The notes under the pieces: generated by a model
The model's input: the letters and a program-made list of their open reading frames with translations, nothing else
Databases searched by the model: none
What the model was told of the DNA's origin: nothing
Made by a program: the position numbers and the translations under genes
Origin: Labrys sp. KNU-23
GTDB lineage: Bacteria; Pseudomonadota; Alphaproteobacteria; Rhizobiales; Labraceae
DNA length: 64,000 bases
Assembly: GCF_008330945.1 (NCBI RefSeq)
Contig: NZ_CP043488.1
Location: 1,116,001 to 1,180,000 of the forward strand
Direction: 5' to 3'
Part shown: positions 17,312 to 26,379 of the stretch, piece by piece
Numbering within the stretch: position 1 is the stretch's first letter
How the letters are laid out: every line of letters begins with the position of its first letter

Positions 17312-17518
17312 CTTTATGTGATTTCCAACGAGCGTCAATGGCGTTGATACGCATCGATGGTTCCGCGCCGTGCGGCGCATGCGTCCGAACAGCCGGGCCT
17401 CTAGCACCGGATCGGATCAGGGATCTCCACTTGGCGGGAAGAAGCGCAGCGCGAAAGTCCGTGAATTCGGCGCGCTTGGCCCTTCGGATGCAATGCATCT
17501 ATAGATTGAATTTCATTG

Positions 17519-17537
17519 TTGACACATAATTGTATAC
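17519..17537 (+). promoter_or_regulatory. Consensus -35 overlapped by the shared operator, upstream of importer system 2
   Basis: TTGACA at 17519-17524 is a consensus -35 box. ATTGTATAC at 17529-17537 repeats the local operator, and ACACATAATTGTAT (17522-17535) matches 11 of 14 positions of the 14577 palindrome. No good -10 lies 17 bp downstream of this -35, so the promoter call is weaker than the operator call. The site is 52 bp before the first gene of system 2. Confidence 0.5.
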
Positions 17538-17588
17538 ATGTGAGGCTTTGAATCGTATCCGACAGAACCGCCTGCAAGGGAGATGTCG

Positions 17589-18584
17589 ATGGATGGCGAT
17601 AACCACCCCGTCCTCAGGGTGCGCAATCTCAAGACCGGGTTTGCCACGCCGGCAGGCATGGTGGTGGCGGTCGACGGCGTCGACTTCGACCTCCACCACA
17701 ATGAAATTCTGGCGATCATCGGCGAATCCGGCTCGGGCAAGACCGTGACGGCGCTCTCGCTGATCCGGCTGATCACCTCGCCGCCCGGACGCTACCTCGG
17801 CGGCTCGATCGAGATCGGCGGACGCGACCTCCTCAGCCTCGACGAGACGGCGATGGAGACGGTTCGCGGCAAGACGATCGGCATGATCTTCCAGAATCCC
17901 CGCGCCTCGCTCGATCCCTCCTTCACCATCGAATTCCAACTCGTTGAAACGCTGATGCGGCATGATCCGGCCCTCGGCCGCAAGGGTGCCCGCGCCGCCG
18001 CCGCCAAGGCGCTGCAGGAAGTCGGCTTTCCCGACATCGCGCGTGTGCTGGCGAGCTACCCCCACCAGCTCAGCGGCGGCATGTGCCAGCGCATCGGCCT
18101 GGCCATGGTGCTGGCCTGCAAACCCGAGCTTCTCATCGCCGACGAACCCACCACGGCCCTCGATGTCGGGGTCCAGGCCAAGATCCTGCTGCTGCTGAAG
18201 AAGCGCAGCCGCGAGACCGGCCTGCCCATCGTCATCATCACCCACGATATCGGCGTGGTGCGTGCCATCGCCACCCACGTCCTCGTGATGTATGGCGGCC
18301 ATGTCCAGGAGGCCGGCGAGATCGACGAGCTCCTCGCCGAGCCGCTGCATCCCTATACCAAGGCCCTCATCCGTTCCATTCCCGATCCGGATGCTCCTGC
18401 CGACACCATGACCTTTATCAAAGGCGAGCCGCCCAATTTGCTGGCACCGCCGCCCGGATGCCGCTTCGCGCCGCGCTGCGACCAGGCGATCGGGCTGTGC
18501 CACCAGAAGCTGCCGGAGTGGCGTGCGGCCGGCCCGGGCCGGATGGTGCGCTGCCACCTCGCCGCCACGGGAGGCGCGCAATGA
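17589..18584 (+). CDS. Dipeptide-type ABC importer ATPase, DppD class (system 2)
   Basis: A 331-residue ATPase: Walker A GESGSGKTV, signature LSGGMCQRIGLAM, Walker B LLIADEP, H-loop ITHDIG, and the C-terminal oligopeptide extension with GCRFAPRC. The Cys in the signature (GGMCQR instead of GGMRQR) is unusual. I chose ATG 17589 over ATG 17583 because AGGGAG ends at 17582, abutting the first and 6 nt from the second. It starts the plus-strand system 2 operon and its TGA overlaps the next ATG. Confidence 0.9.
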   Translation: MDGDNHPVLRVRNLKTGFATPAGMVVAVDGVDFDLHHNEILAIIGESGSGKTVTALSLIRLITSPPGRYLGGSIEIGGRDLLSLDETAMETVRGKTIGMIFQNPRASLDPSFTIEFQLVETLMRHDPALGRKGARAAAAKALQEVGFPDIARVLASYPHQLSGGMCQRIGLAMVLACKPELLIADEPTTALDVGVQAKILLLLKKRSRETGLPIVIITHDIGVVRAIATHVLVMYGGHVQEAGEIDELLAEPLHPYTKALIRSIPDPDAPADTMTFIKGEPPNLLAPPPGCRFAPRCDQAIGLCHQKLPEWRAAGPGRMVRCHLAATGGAQ

Positions 18585-19564
18585 CCCGCCCTGCCCTGAT
18601 CGAGGTGCGCTCCGTCAACAAGACCTTCAGCGTCAGCAAGGGCGGCTTGTTTCGCCGGCCCGCCGCCAGCACCAAGGCGGTCAACGATGTCAGCCTGACC
18701 ATCGCCAGGGGCGAGATCCTGGGCTGCGTCGGCGGCTCCGGCTCAGGCAAGTCGACGCTCGGGCGCATCATCCTGCGTCTCATCGAGCCCGACAGCGGCG
18801 AAGTGCGCTATGGCGGCACCGACCTGCGCGCCCTCTCGCGCGAGCAGATGCGGCAATATCGCCGCCGGCTGCAGATCGTCTTCCAGGATCCGCTGCAGTC
18901 GCTCAATCCGCGGCGCACGGTGGCCGAAAACATCGCCCGCCCCCTGCTCAATTTCGGCGTCGCGACCTCAGCCGCCAACCGGCGCGTCGACGAACTGCTC
19001 GAACTCGTCGGCCTCGATCCGCGCCAGTCCTATCGCTATCCGCATGAATATAGCGGCGGCCAGTGCCAGCGCATCGCCATCGCACGTGCCCTGGCGCTCG
19101 AGCCGGAATTCCTGTTCCTGGACGAGCCGGTCTCGGCTCTCGACGTCTCGATCCAGGCCCAGATCCTCAACCTCCTGGCGGAGCTGAGAAAGAAGCTCGA
19201 TCTCACCTTCCTGTTCGTTTCCCACGATTTGAAGATCGTCAAGCAGTTCTGCGACCGCACCATGGTGATGTATCGCGGCTGCGTGCTCGAAGAGGGCAGC
19301 AGCCAGCAGGTCTATGCCGAGCCGCTTCATCCCTTCACCCGCGACTTCCTCGGCACCGTGCTGCATCTGCGCAAGGACTCGCGCTGGGAACAGGCGGCCG
19401 AGCGGGCCGAGGATCTGGAAGGCACGGTCGGGCTCACGGGATCGGGCTGCATCTATGCCGGCAACTGCGCTGAACGCTTCGAGCCCTGCACCCGATCGGC
19501 ACCGGCACTGACGGCCCTCGCCGACGAAAGGAGGGTTGCCTGCTTCCGCCATAGCGGGCCCTGA
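18581..19564 (+). CDS. Dipeptide-type ABC importer ATPase, DppF class (system 2)
   Basis: A 327-residue ATPase. Walker A reads GGSGSGKST (Gly where Glu is usual), the signature is YSGGQCQRIAIARAL, Walker B is FLFLDEP, and the H-loop is VSHDLK. Its signature also has Cys (GGQCQR), like its partner, a shared oddity of system 2. The C-terminus carries paired Cys residues of the oligopeptide domain. Translation is coupled to the upstream ATPase through ATGA at 18581. A longer frame upstream of this ATG is only a shadow of the preceding gene. Confidence 0.9.
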   Translation: MTRPALIEVRSVNKTFSVSKGGLFRRPAASTKAVNDVSLTIARGEILGCVGGSGSGKSTLGRIILRLIEPDSGEVRYGGTDLRALSREQMRQYRRRLQIVFQDPLQSLNPRRTVAENIARPLLNFGVATSAANRRVDELLELVGLDPRQSYRYPHEYSGGQCQRIAIARALALEPEFLFLDEPVSALDVSIQAQILNLLAELRKKLDLTFLFVSHDLKIVKQFCDRTMVMYRGCVLEEGSSQQVYAEPLHPFTRDFLGTVLHLRKDSRWEQAAERAEDLEGTVGLTGSGCIYAGNCAERFEPCTRSAPALTALADERRVACFRHSGP

Positions 19565-19614
19565 ACGTCCAGACACCATCCCAACGACAATCAAAAATCA
19601 CGAGGGGAACCATC

Positions 19615-21258
19615 ATGACGATAGAGTATCGAAAAGATCGAACGCACCCGCGCGTATCCTGGGCCCGCCTGCTGCGCGCCGGTGTGACGGCGGCGGCGCT
19701 GGCTGTCGGCAGCCTCGCCGCCTTCGGGACGCCGCAGGCCTTCGCGGCCGGCAACACCATCACCTTCGCGGTGGAATCGGATTTCAGCCGCCTCGACCCG
19801 CACGCCTCACGCACCTGGAACACCTTCAAGGTCGTGCGCCATCTGTTCGAGACCTTCGTCGAGGAGGACCTTACCAAGGGCCCCGACGTCGCGCCCAAGA
19901 TCGTGCCGGCGCTGGCCGAGAGCTGGGATATCTCGCCCGACGGCAAGAGCTATACCTTCCATCTGCGCAAGGGCGTCCAGTTCCATGACGGCACGCCCTG
20001 GAATGCCCAGGCGGCCAAGTTCAATCTCGACCGCATGACGGACAAGAATTTCAAATATTTCCAGCCCGTCTCCCCTGGCCTGATGGGCTGGATGTGGCAG
20101 GACCTCGCCAGCTATGAGGTGGTCGACGACACTACCTTCAAGATCAATCTCAAGCAGCCGAACGCCGAGTTCCTGCGCCGCATGGCCGCCGGCGGTTCCG
20201 GTGCGCCGCGCATGATCAGTCCCACCGCTGTCGAAACCTATGGCAACGACAAGATCGAGCAGCATCCCATCGGCACTGGCCCCTTCAAATTCGTGGAGCG
20301 AGTGGTGGGCGAGAAACTCGTCATCGCCCGTAACGACAATTACTGGGATCCGGCGCGCAAGCCCAAGGCCGACCAGATCATCTTCAGGGGTATTCCCGAG
20401 GTCTCCACACGCGAATTGGCGCTGGCCGGCGGCGAAGTGGACGTGATCGGCACGCCTTCCCCCGATTCCCTCGATTTCCTCAAGCAGCAGGGCATCCAGA
20501 TCATCTCGGGCCAGAGCCCGATGATCTATGTGCTGTGGCTCAACCACAAGGACGAGCATTTCAAGGATGTGCGCGTGCGCAAGGCCGCCTGCATGGCGAT
20601 CAACCGCGACGACATGGCCAAATATCAGCGCAAGGGCCTGGCACGTCCGGCCTATGGCGTGCTCAATCCAGGCGGTCCGGGCTTCGATCCGGCCTACAAG
20701 GACTGCAACTACGATCCCGAAGGCGCCAAGAAGCTCCTGGCCGAGGCCGGCTATCCCAACGGCTTCACCACACGGATGGACTGGACCTTCGGCGCCGGCG
20801 CCGACGTCAACACCAAGGGCGACGCCGAATGGCTGCAGCGCGATTTCGAGAAGATCGGCATCAAGGCCAGCATCGAGATGTTCGACAACAACACCTTCTG
20901 GGAGATGATGTCGAAGGGCATGCGCGAGGGCACCGGCCTGACCTCGGCCTCCTGGGGCGAAAGCACCTTTGCCTGGCTCGACCAGATGGTGACGACCACG
21001 GCCTTGCCGCCGAACTGCTGCAATTCGGGCTATTACAACAACCCCAAGATCGACACGCTGCTGTCGCAAGCCCGCGGTTCCGCCTCGGCCGAGGCCATGG
21101 ACAAGAAGCTGCATGAGGTGCGCGACGCCATCGCCACCGACATGGCCTTCACCTCCTATTACACGGCCGACTCCGTCTATGCAGCCAGGCCCGAAGTGAA
21201 GGGCTTCGTGCTGGCGCCGCAGCACTGGTTCGACCTCACCGGCATCACCAAGCAATAG
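19615..21258 (+). CDS. Dipeptide-type ABC substrate-binding protein (system 2)
   Basis: A 547-residue SBP_bac_5 lipid-free binding protein with an extended signal: a basic N-region with an RK-rich start, then a hydrophobic core ending AFA-AG near residue 45. Landmarks include LAESWDISPDGKSYTFHLRK, GTGPFK and NDNYWDP. A Cys pair sits in LPPNCCNSGYYNNP. AGGGGAACC precedes ATG 19615. It sets the specificity of system 2 and is clearly diverged from the system 1 binding protein, so the two importers probably take different ligands. Confidence 0.88.
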   Translation: MTIEYRKDRTHPRVSWARLLRAGVTAAALAVGSLAAFGTPQAFAAGNTITFAVESDFSRLDPHASRTWNTFKVVRHLFETFVEEDLTKGPDVAPKIVPALAESWDISPDGKSYTFHLRKGVQFHDGTPWNAQAAKFNLDRMTDKNFKYFQPVSPGLMGWMWQDLASYEVVDDTTFKINLKQPNAEFLRRMAAGGSGAPRMISPTAVETYGNDKIEQHPIGTGPFKFVERVVGEKLVIARNDNYWDPARKPKADQIIFRGIPEVSTRELALAGGEVDVIGTPSPDSLDFLKQQGIQIISGQSPMIYVLWLNHKDEHFKDVRVRKAACMAINRDDMAKYQRKGLARPAYGVLNPGGPGFDPAYKDCNYDPEGAKKLLAEAGYPNGFTTRMDWTFGAGADVNTKGDAEWLQRDFEKIGIKASIEMFDNNTFWEMMSKGMREGTGLTSASWGESTFAWLDQMVTTTALPPNCCNSGYYNNPKIDTLLSQARGSASAEAMDKKLHEVRDAIATDMAFTSYYTADSVYAARPEVKGFVLAPQHWFDLTGITKQ

Positions 21259-21446
21259 CAGCAACCTTCGTCCAGTCGCCGCCGCCGAGATTTCGGTGTT
21301 CGCGCATCGACGCGGAGACGAGCAAAGCACAACGATCCCTCCCTGATTTTGGGGAAGGATCTCAGCGCTCCATCCGTCCGGGGTCGAGATGCGTAAATCC
21401 GAAGGCTCGGTGGGGGCGGCCGGATGCGCCAATGAAGGGCTTTGCC

Positions 21447-22397
21447 ATGTCCATCTTCGCCTTTGCCGGCAACCGGCTGCTCTATGCTATCCCGGTGCTG
21501 CTCGGCGTGACGCTGGTGGTGTTCCTGTCGCTCCAGCTCATTCCCGGCGACATCGCCCTGACGCTGCTCGGGCGCATGGCCACCGAAGCGCAGCTCGAAG
21601 CCCTGCGCCAGCGCCTCGGCCTCGACCAGCCGCTGATCCTGCAATATCTGCGCTGGCTGTGGCACCTCCTGCATGGCGACATCGGCGATTCCGTCTCGCA
21701 GCAATTGCCGGTCGTGCAGATCCTCATCCCCAAGATCGCCAATTCGCTCATCCTGATGGCCGGCAGCCTCGTGATCGTGCTGGCCTGCGGTTTCGGGCTC
21801 AGTGTGATCTCGGCCCCGCGCTTCCGCAGCCCGACGGACAAGTCCGTAGTGGCCCTCACTCTGGTGCTGGCCTCGCTGCCGGTGTTCTGGCTCGGCATCG
21901 TGCTGCTCTATTTCTTCGGCTTCAAATGGAAGCTCTTCCCGATCTCCGGCATGTACAACATGATCGATCCCGGCGGCCTCATGCAACTGCTCCATCATAT
22001 GGTGCTGCCGGCAATCGCTACCGCGGCCTCCTCCATCGCCGTCGTCACCCGCGTCACCCGTTCGCGCATGCTCGACGTCCTCGGCCAGCCCTATATCCTG
22101 GCCGCCCGCGCCCGCGGCCTCAGCCGCCGGCAGATCGTGCTGCGCCACGGCGTGCGCAACACGTTGCCGACCTTCGCCAGCATCGGCGGCCTGCAGATCG
22201 GCTATCTATTCGGCGGCGTCATCTTCACCGAGATCATCTTCAACTGGCCTGGCATCGGCCAACTCCTGTTCGACGCCATCATGCAGCGCGACGTGCCGGT
22301 GATCCAGGGCTGCGTGCTCGCCGTCGCCATCGTCTTCGTCCTCGGCAATCTGGTCTCGGACGTCGTCGTCCACGCCCTCGATCCCAAGCAACGGTGA
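21447..22397 (+). CDS. Dipeptide-type ABC permease, DppB class (system 2)
   Basis: A 316-residue permease starting MSIFAFAGNRLLYAIPVLLGV with the family's first-loop pattern (RLGLDQPLILQYLRWL) and the EAA loop ILAARARGLSRRQIVLRHGVRN. ATG 21447 has AAGGGC 6-8 nt upstream; ATG 21432 is five codons earlier with a poor SD. The 188-bp gap after the binding-protein gene is the only sizeable spacing in the operon and holds no gene. Confidence 0.9.
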   Translation: MSIFAFAGNRLLYAIPVLLGVTLVVFLSLQLIPGDIALTLLGRMATEAQLEALRQRLGLDQPLILQYLRWLWHLLHGDIGDSVSQQLPVVQILIPKIANSLILMAGSLVIVLACGFGLSVISAPRFRSPTDKSVVALTLVLASLPVFWLGIVLLYFFGFKWKLFPISGMYNMIDPGGLMQLLHHMVLPAIATAASSIAVVTRVTRSRMLDVLGQPYILAARARGLSRRQIVLRHGVRNTLPTFASIGGLQIGYLFGGVIFTEIIFNWPGIGQLLFDAIMQRDVPVIQGCVLAVAIVFVLGNLVSDVVVHALDPKQR

Positions 22398-22404
22398 GGC
22401 TGCC

Positions 22405-23337
22405 ATGACCGCGGTTCCTTCCCTGGCGCCGGCCAGCAAGCTCTCGCCGCAGCGCCGCGGCAATCTCTATTTCGTCTGGCGCGGCGTGCTCGGCGATCCC
22501 GTCGCCCGTATCGCCGCCGGCATCATCATCCTGCTGGTGCTCCTGGCGATCTTCGCGCCTCTTCTCGCGCCCTTCCCGCCCAACGAGGCCAATCCGGCCC
22601 TGCGGCTGAAGCCCCCTGGCACGCCGGGCCATCTGCTGGGGCTCGACCAGCAGGGCCGGGACATCCTCTCGCGCCTGATCTACGGCGCGCGCCTCACCTT
22701 GATCTCGGGCGTCATCCCGGTGTTCCTGGGGGCTGTCATCTCGATCCCGCTCGGCCTGATCGGCGCCTGGTATCCCCGGCTCGGCGAGGTGATCATGCGC
22801 CTGATGGACGTGCTGTTCGCCTTCCCGATGGCGCTGCTCGCCATCATGCTGGCAGCGCTGATGGGCCCGGGCCTCATCAACATGATGATCGCCCTGGTGG
22901 TGACGCTGGTGCCCTACAACACCCGCGTCGTCTATGCGGCGGCCCGCCAGGAGCGGGACCTTGCCTATGTCGAGGCTTCGCGTGCCATGGCGACACCCGA
23001 TCTCAAGATCCTGTTCGTGGAAATGCTGCCGAACGTGGTGGCCGCTTCCGTCGTCTATAGCTGCACCATCGTCGGCGCCGTGGTGATCACCGCCGCCGGC
23101 CTGAGCTTCCTCGGTCTCGGCGTGCAGCCCCCGATCGCCGAATGGGGCATCATGACCAGCGAAGGCCGCAGCTTCGTGTTCGTGGCGCCGCATATCGCCG
23201 CCATCCCGGGCCTCGCCATCACCATCCTGGTGATGGCCTTCAACCTGCTCGGCGACTCCCTGCGCGACTCGCTCGATCCCAAGACGCGCCTGCAACTGGT
23301 CAAGCACCGGGCCGATCCGGCCGACAAGGAGCACTGA
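22405..23337 (+). CDS. Dipeptide-type ABC permease, DppC class (system 2)
   Basis: A 310-residue permease with the OppC_N anchor (RIAAGIIILLVLLAIFAPLL), the LGLDQQGRDILSRLIYGAR loop and the EAA loop VEASRAMATPDLKILFVEML. It begins 7 bp after the DppB stop, so it is cotranscribed. It completes importer system 2, whose five canonical subunits are in the order ATPase, ATPase, binding protein, permease, permease. Confidence 0.9.
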   Translation: MTAVPSLAPASKLSPQRRGNLYFVWRGVLGDPVARIAAGIIILLVLLAIFAPLLAPFPPNEANPALRLKPPGTPGHLLGLDQQGRDILSRLIYGARLTLISGVIPVFLGAVISIPLGLIGAWYPRLGEVIMRLMDVLFAFPMALLAIMLAALMGPGLINMMIALVVTLVPYNTRVVYAAARQERDLAYVEASRAMATPDLKILFVEMLPNVVAASVVYSCTIVGAVVITAAGLSFLGLGVQPPIAEWGIMTSEGRSFVFVAPHIAAIPGLAITILVMAFNLLGDSLRDSLDPKTRLQLVKHRADPADKEH

Positions 23338-23341
23338 GGCC

Positions 23342-24859
23342 ATGCTGACCCTGATCAAGGATGCCCGCGTCCTCACGCTCGACGAAGCCGATGGCGAGCA
23401 TTTGAGGGCCGACATCCTCATCCGCGGCGACACCATCGAGGCGATCGCCCCGGATCTCGCGGCTGAGGTCACCACCGACGGGGTGCAGGTGATCGAGGCC
23501 GCCGGCAAGCTCGCCATGCCGGGCCTGGTCAACGGCCATTTCCATTCGCCCGCCAACTTCATGAAGGGCGCGCTCGACAATTGGCCGCTCGAGCTGTTCA
23601 TGCTCTACGAAGTGCCGCCCTTGATGCGCGAGGTCGTCTCCGCACGCTTTGCCTATGTGCGCACCATGCTGGGCGCCATGGAGATGCTGCGCCAGGGCGT
23701 CACCGCCGTGCATGACGACTGCTTCTTCGTGCCCGTGGTCACGCAGACGGAAGTCGACAATGTCATGCAGGCCTATGAGGATGCCGGCATCAGGGCCACG
23801 GTGACGCTCGACCAGCCCAACGTGATCGAGCACACCAAATACCCCTTCCTCAAGGATCTGCTGCCGTCCCACCTGCGCGAACGCATGGAAGCGGTGCCCC
23901 TGATGTCGGACGCCGAGCTGCTCGCGCATTACGAGGGCTTCCTCGAGCGCTGGCATGAGCGCGCCGGGGGGCGGCTGCGCTGTGCGGTCTCGTGCTCGGC
24001 GCCCCAGCGCGTCACGCCTTCCTATTTCAAGGCGCTCGGCGCTCTCGCCCGCGAACGCGACCTGCCCTACAACATGCACATCCTGGAAACACGCCTGCAG
24101 CGCGTGCTCGGCGAGATCAATTACGGCAAGTCGCTGATCCGCCATGCCCATGAGAGCGGCGTGCTCAACGAGCAGGCCATGGTCATCCATGCCATCTGGA
24201 TCGACGAGGACGACCTGGCGCTCCTGGCCGATTCCGGCTGCTCGATCGCCCATAATCCCGTGTCGAACCTCAAGATCGGCAGTGGCATCATGCCGTTCAG
24301 GCGGCTGCGCGAGCGCGGCATCAATGTCTGCCTCGGCAATGACGAGGCGGCCACCGATGACGGCATCAATCTGTGGACCGTCGGCAAGGTCGCCGGCCTC
24401 GTCCACAATGTCGCCGATCCCGATTTCGACCGTTGGCCCCTGCCCCTGGAGATCCTGACGGCGCTGACCTCGGCCGGCGCCAGGGCCATGCGCCTGCCCC
24501 GCCCGACCGGGCGGCTGGCCCCGGGCTGGCAGGCCGACATCATCCTGCTCGACCTCGACAGCTTCGCCTTCACACCCCTCAACGACCTCAAGCGCCAGCT
24601 CGTCTATTGCGAGAACGGCTCCTCGGTCACCACGGTGATGGTGGGCGGGCGGATCGTCGTCGAGAACCGCCGCCTGCTCACCGTCGACGAGGACGCCCTC
24701 AAGCAGGAAGCCCGACTTCTGGCCGGCGAATTCGCCGGCTACATGGCTCGCTGCAAATCCGCCGCCGACGAACTCGACCCCCATTACCGGCGCATGTACC
24801 GGCAGGCGCTCGCCACGCCGATCGGCCTCAATCGCTGGGCCGGGCCGATGACGCCCTGA
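23342..24859 (+). CDS. TrzA/AtzA-like amidohydrolase
   Basis: A 505-residue amidohydrolase of the chlorohydrolase/deaminase group (TrzA, AtzA, SsnA, MtaD-like). Metal-site residues are intact: HxH in LVNGHFHSP, His in NMHILETR, His in MVIHAIWID, and Asp in LGNDEAATDDG. It starts 4 bp after the permease stop, so the product is tied to importer system 2. Family members deaminate or dechlorinate N-heterocycles and nucleosides; this substrate is unknown. It is followed 37 bp later by a second, atypical amidohydrolase. Confidence 0.87.
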   Translation: MLTLIKDARVLTLDEADGEHLRADILIRGDTIEAIAPDLAAEVTTDGVQVIEAAGKLAMPGLVNGHFHSPANFMKGALDNWPLELFMLYEVPPLMREVVSARFAYVRTMLGAMEMLRQGVTAVHDDCFFVPVVTQTEVDNVMQAYEDAGIRATVTLDQPNVIEHTKYPFLKDLLPSHLRERMEAVPLMSDAELLAHYEGFLERWHERAGGRLRCAVSCSAPQRVTPSYFKALGALARERDLPYNMHILETRLQRVLGEINYGKSLIRHAHESGVLNEQAMVIHAIWIDEDDLALLADSGCSIAHNPVSNLKIGSGIMPFRRLRERGINVCLGNDEAATDDGINLWTVGKVAGLVHNVADPDFDRWPLPLEILTALTSAGARAMRLPRPTGRLAPGWQADIILLDLDSFAFTPLNDLKRQLVYCENGSSVTTVMVGGRIVVENRRLLTVDEDALKQEARLLAGEFAGYMARCKSAADELDPHYRRMYRQALATPIGLNRWAGPMTP

Positions 24860-24896
24860 CTCTCCTTCGCATCTCATCCCGAACGGACCGGAAACC

Positions 24897-26357
24897 ATGA
24901 CCACCACCAGAGTGAAAGCGCACTATGTGATCGGCTTCGACGGCGAGCAGCATCGCACGCTCGTCGATGCCGAAGTCGTCTATCGCGGTGATACCATTGT
25001 CTTCATCGGGCGCGGCTATCAGGGCGAGATCGACGAGGAAATCGACGGGGGCAATGCCATTCTCGGCCCGGGCTTCATCGACCTCAACGCCCTGGGCGAT
25101 CTCGACACCACCATCCTCGCCTTCGACAACCAGCCCGACTGGGCGAAGGGGCGCGTCTGGCCGGAGGACTATCTCGCCGCCGGGCCGATCGAGATGTATT
25201 CGGCCGAGGAACAGACCTTCAAGATGAAATATGCCTTCGCGCAGCTGGTGCGCAACGGCATCACCACCGCCCTGCCGATCACCTCAATGTTCTACCGGCA
25301 ATGGGCCGAGACCTATGACGAGTTCGCCCGCTCGGCCGACAGCGCGGCCGAGATCGGCATCCGGGCCTATCTCGGCCCCTGCTACATGACCGGCGTCACC
25401 ATCATCCGTGAGGACGGCAGTTTCGACACTTTCTGGGACGAGGAACGCGGCCTCAAGGGGCTGGAGACGGCCAGGGACTATGTCCGCACCTATGACGGCG
25501 CGCATGGCGGACTGATCCGAGGCATGCTGGCGCCCGACCGTATCGAGAATTGCACCCCCGAATTGCTGTTGCGCTCGGCCCGCATCCGCGACGAGCTCGA
25601 CTGCCCGATCCGCCTGCATTGCTGCCAGGGGATGGACGAGTTCGAGACGATCGTCGAGCGCCACGACAAGACGCCGGTGGAATGGCTGGCCTCGCTCGGC
25701 TTCCTTTCCAGGCGCTCGCTGCTGCCCCATGGCGTCTACCTGACCGGGCATAGCAAGGTGGCGAGAACCGGCGACGATGTCGGGTTGCTGGCGCAATCCG
25801 GTGCCGCCCTGATCCATTGCCCGCTGGTGCTCTCGCGCTATGGCGGCGCGATGGAATCCTTCGCACGCCTCAAGCGCCAGGGCATTCCGATCGGCCTGGG
25901 CACCGACACCTTCCCGCCCGACATGGTGGAGAACATGCGCATCGGCATCAACCTGTGCCGGGTCGCCGACGCCGATGTCGCCGCCTGTTCCTCGGCCGAT
26001 TTCTACAATGCCGCCACCCTCGTGGCCGCCGATGCCCTCGGGCGCCCCGATCTCGGCCGGCTTGCCGCCGGCGCCAAGGCCGACATGACATTGTTCGATC
26101 TCGAGGCCTTCGAGCTCGGCACGGTCATCGATCCCATCCAAACCATGATGCTCAGCGGCACGGGGCGGGATTTCAAGACCACCATCATCAACGGCCGGGT
26201 GGTGATGCGCGACCGGCAATTGCCGGGCATCGACCTGGAAGACTATCGCCTCAAGGCCCAGGCCCAGTTCGAGCGGCTGATCGGCAAATATCCGCTGCGC
26301 ACCTGGCGCCACCCCCCCGTCGAGGAGATCTTCCGGCCGAGCTTCAAATTCGCATGA
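24897..26357 (+). CDS. Atypical amidohydrolase lacking the HxH metal motif
   Basis: A 486-residue amidohydrolase-fold protein. Where the family has GxxDxHxH it reads GFIDLNALGDLDTT (about residues 61-74), with no histidine. Later ligand positions persist: His in IRLHCCQG, His in YLTGHSK, Asp in GLGTDTFPP. The loss suggests a mononuclear site, other ligands (Asp/Asn), or a non-hydrolytic role. The frame is intact and well conserved in layout, so it is not decayed. It ends system 2 and may work with the canonical enzyme just upstream. SD GGA lies before ATG 24897. Confidence 0.82.
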   Translation: MTTTRVKAHYVIGFDGEQHRTLVDAEVVYRGDTIVFIGRGYQGEIDEEIDGGNAILGPGFIDLNALGDLDTTILAFDNQPDWAKGRVWPEDYLAAGPIEMYSAEEQTFKMKYAFAQLVRNGITTALPITSMFYRQWAETYDEFARSADSAAEIGIRAYLGPCYMTGVTIIREDGSFDTFWDEERGLKGLETARDYVRTYDGAHGGLIRGMLAPDRIENCTPELLLRSARIRDELDCPIRLHCCQGMDEFETIVERHDKTPVEWLASLGFLSRRSLLPHGVYLTGHSKVARTGDDVGLLAQSGAALIHCPLVLSRYGGAMESFARLKRQGIPIGLGTDTFPPDMVENMRIGINLCRVADADVAACSSADFYNAATLVAADALGRPDLGRLAAGAKADMTLFDLEAFELGTVIDPIQTMMLSGTGRDFKTTIINGRVVMRDRQLPGIDLEDYRLKAQAQFERLIGKYPLRTWRHPPVEEIFRPSFKFA

Positions 26358-26379
26358 GCTGATTGTGCCGGCCTGGGCG

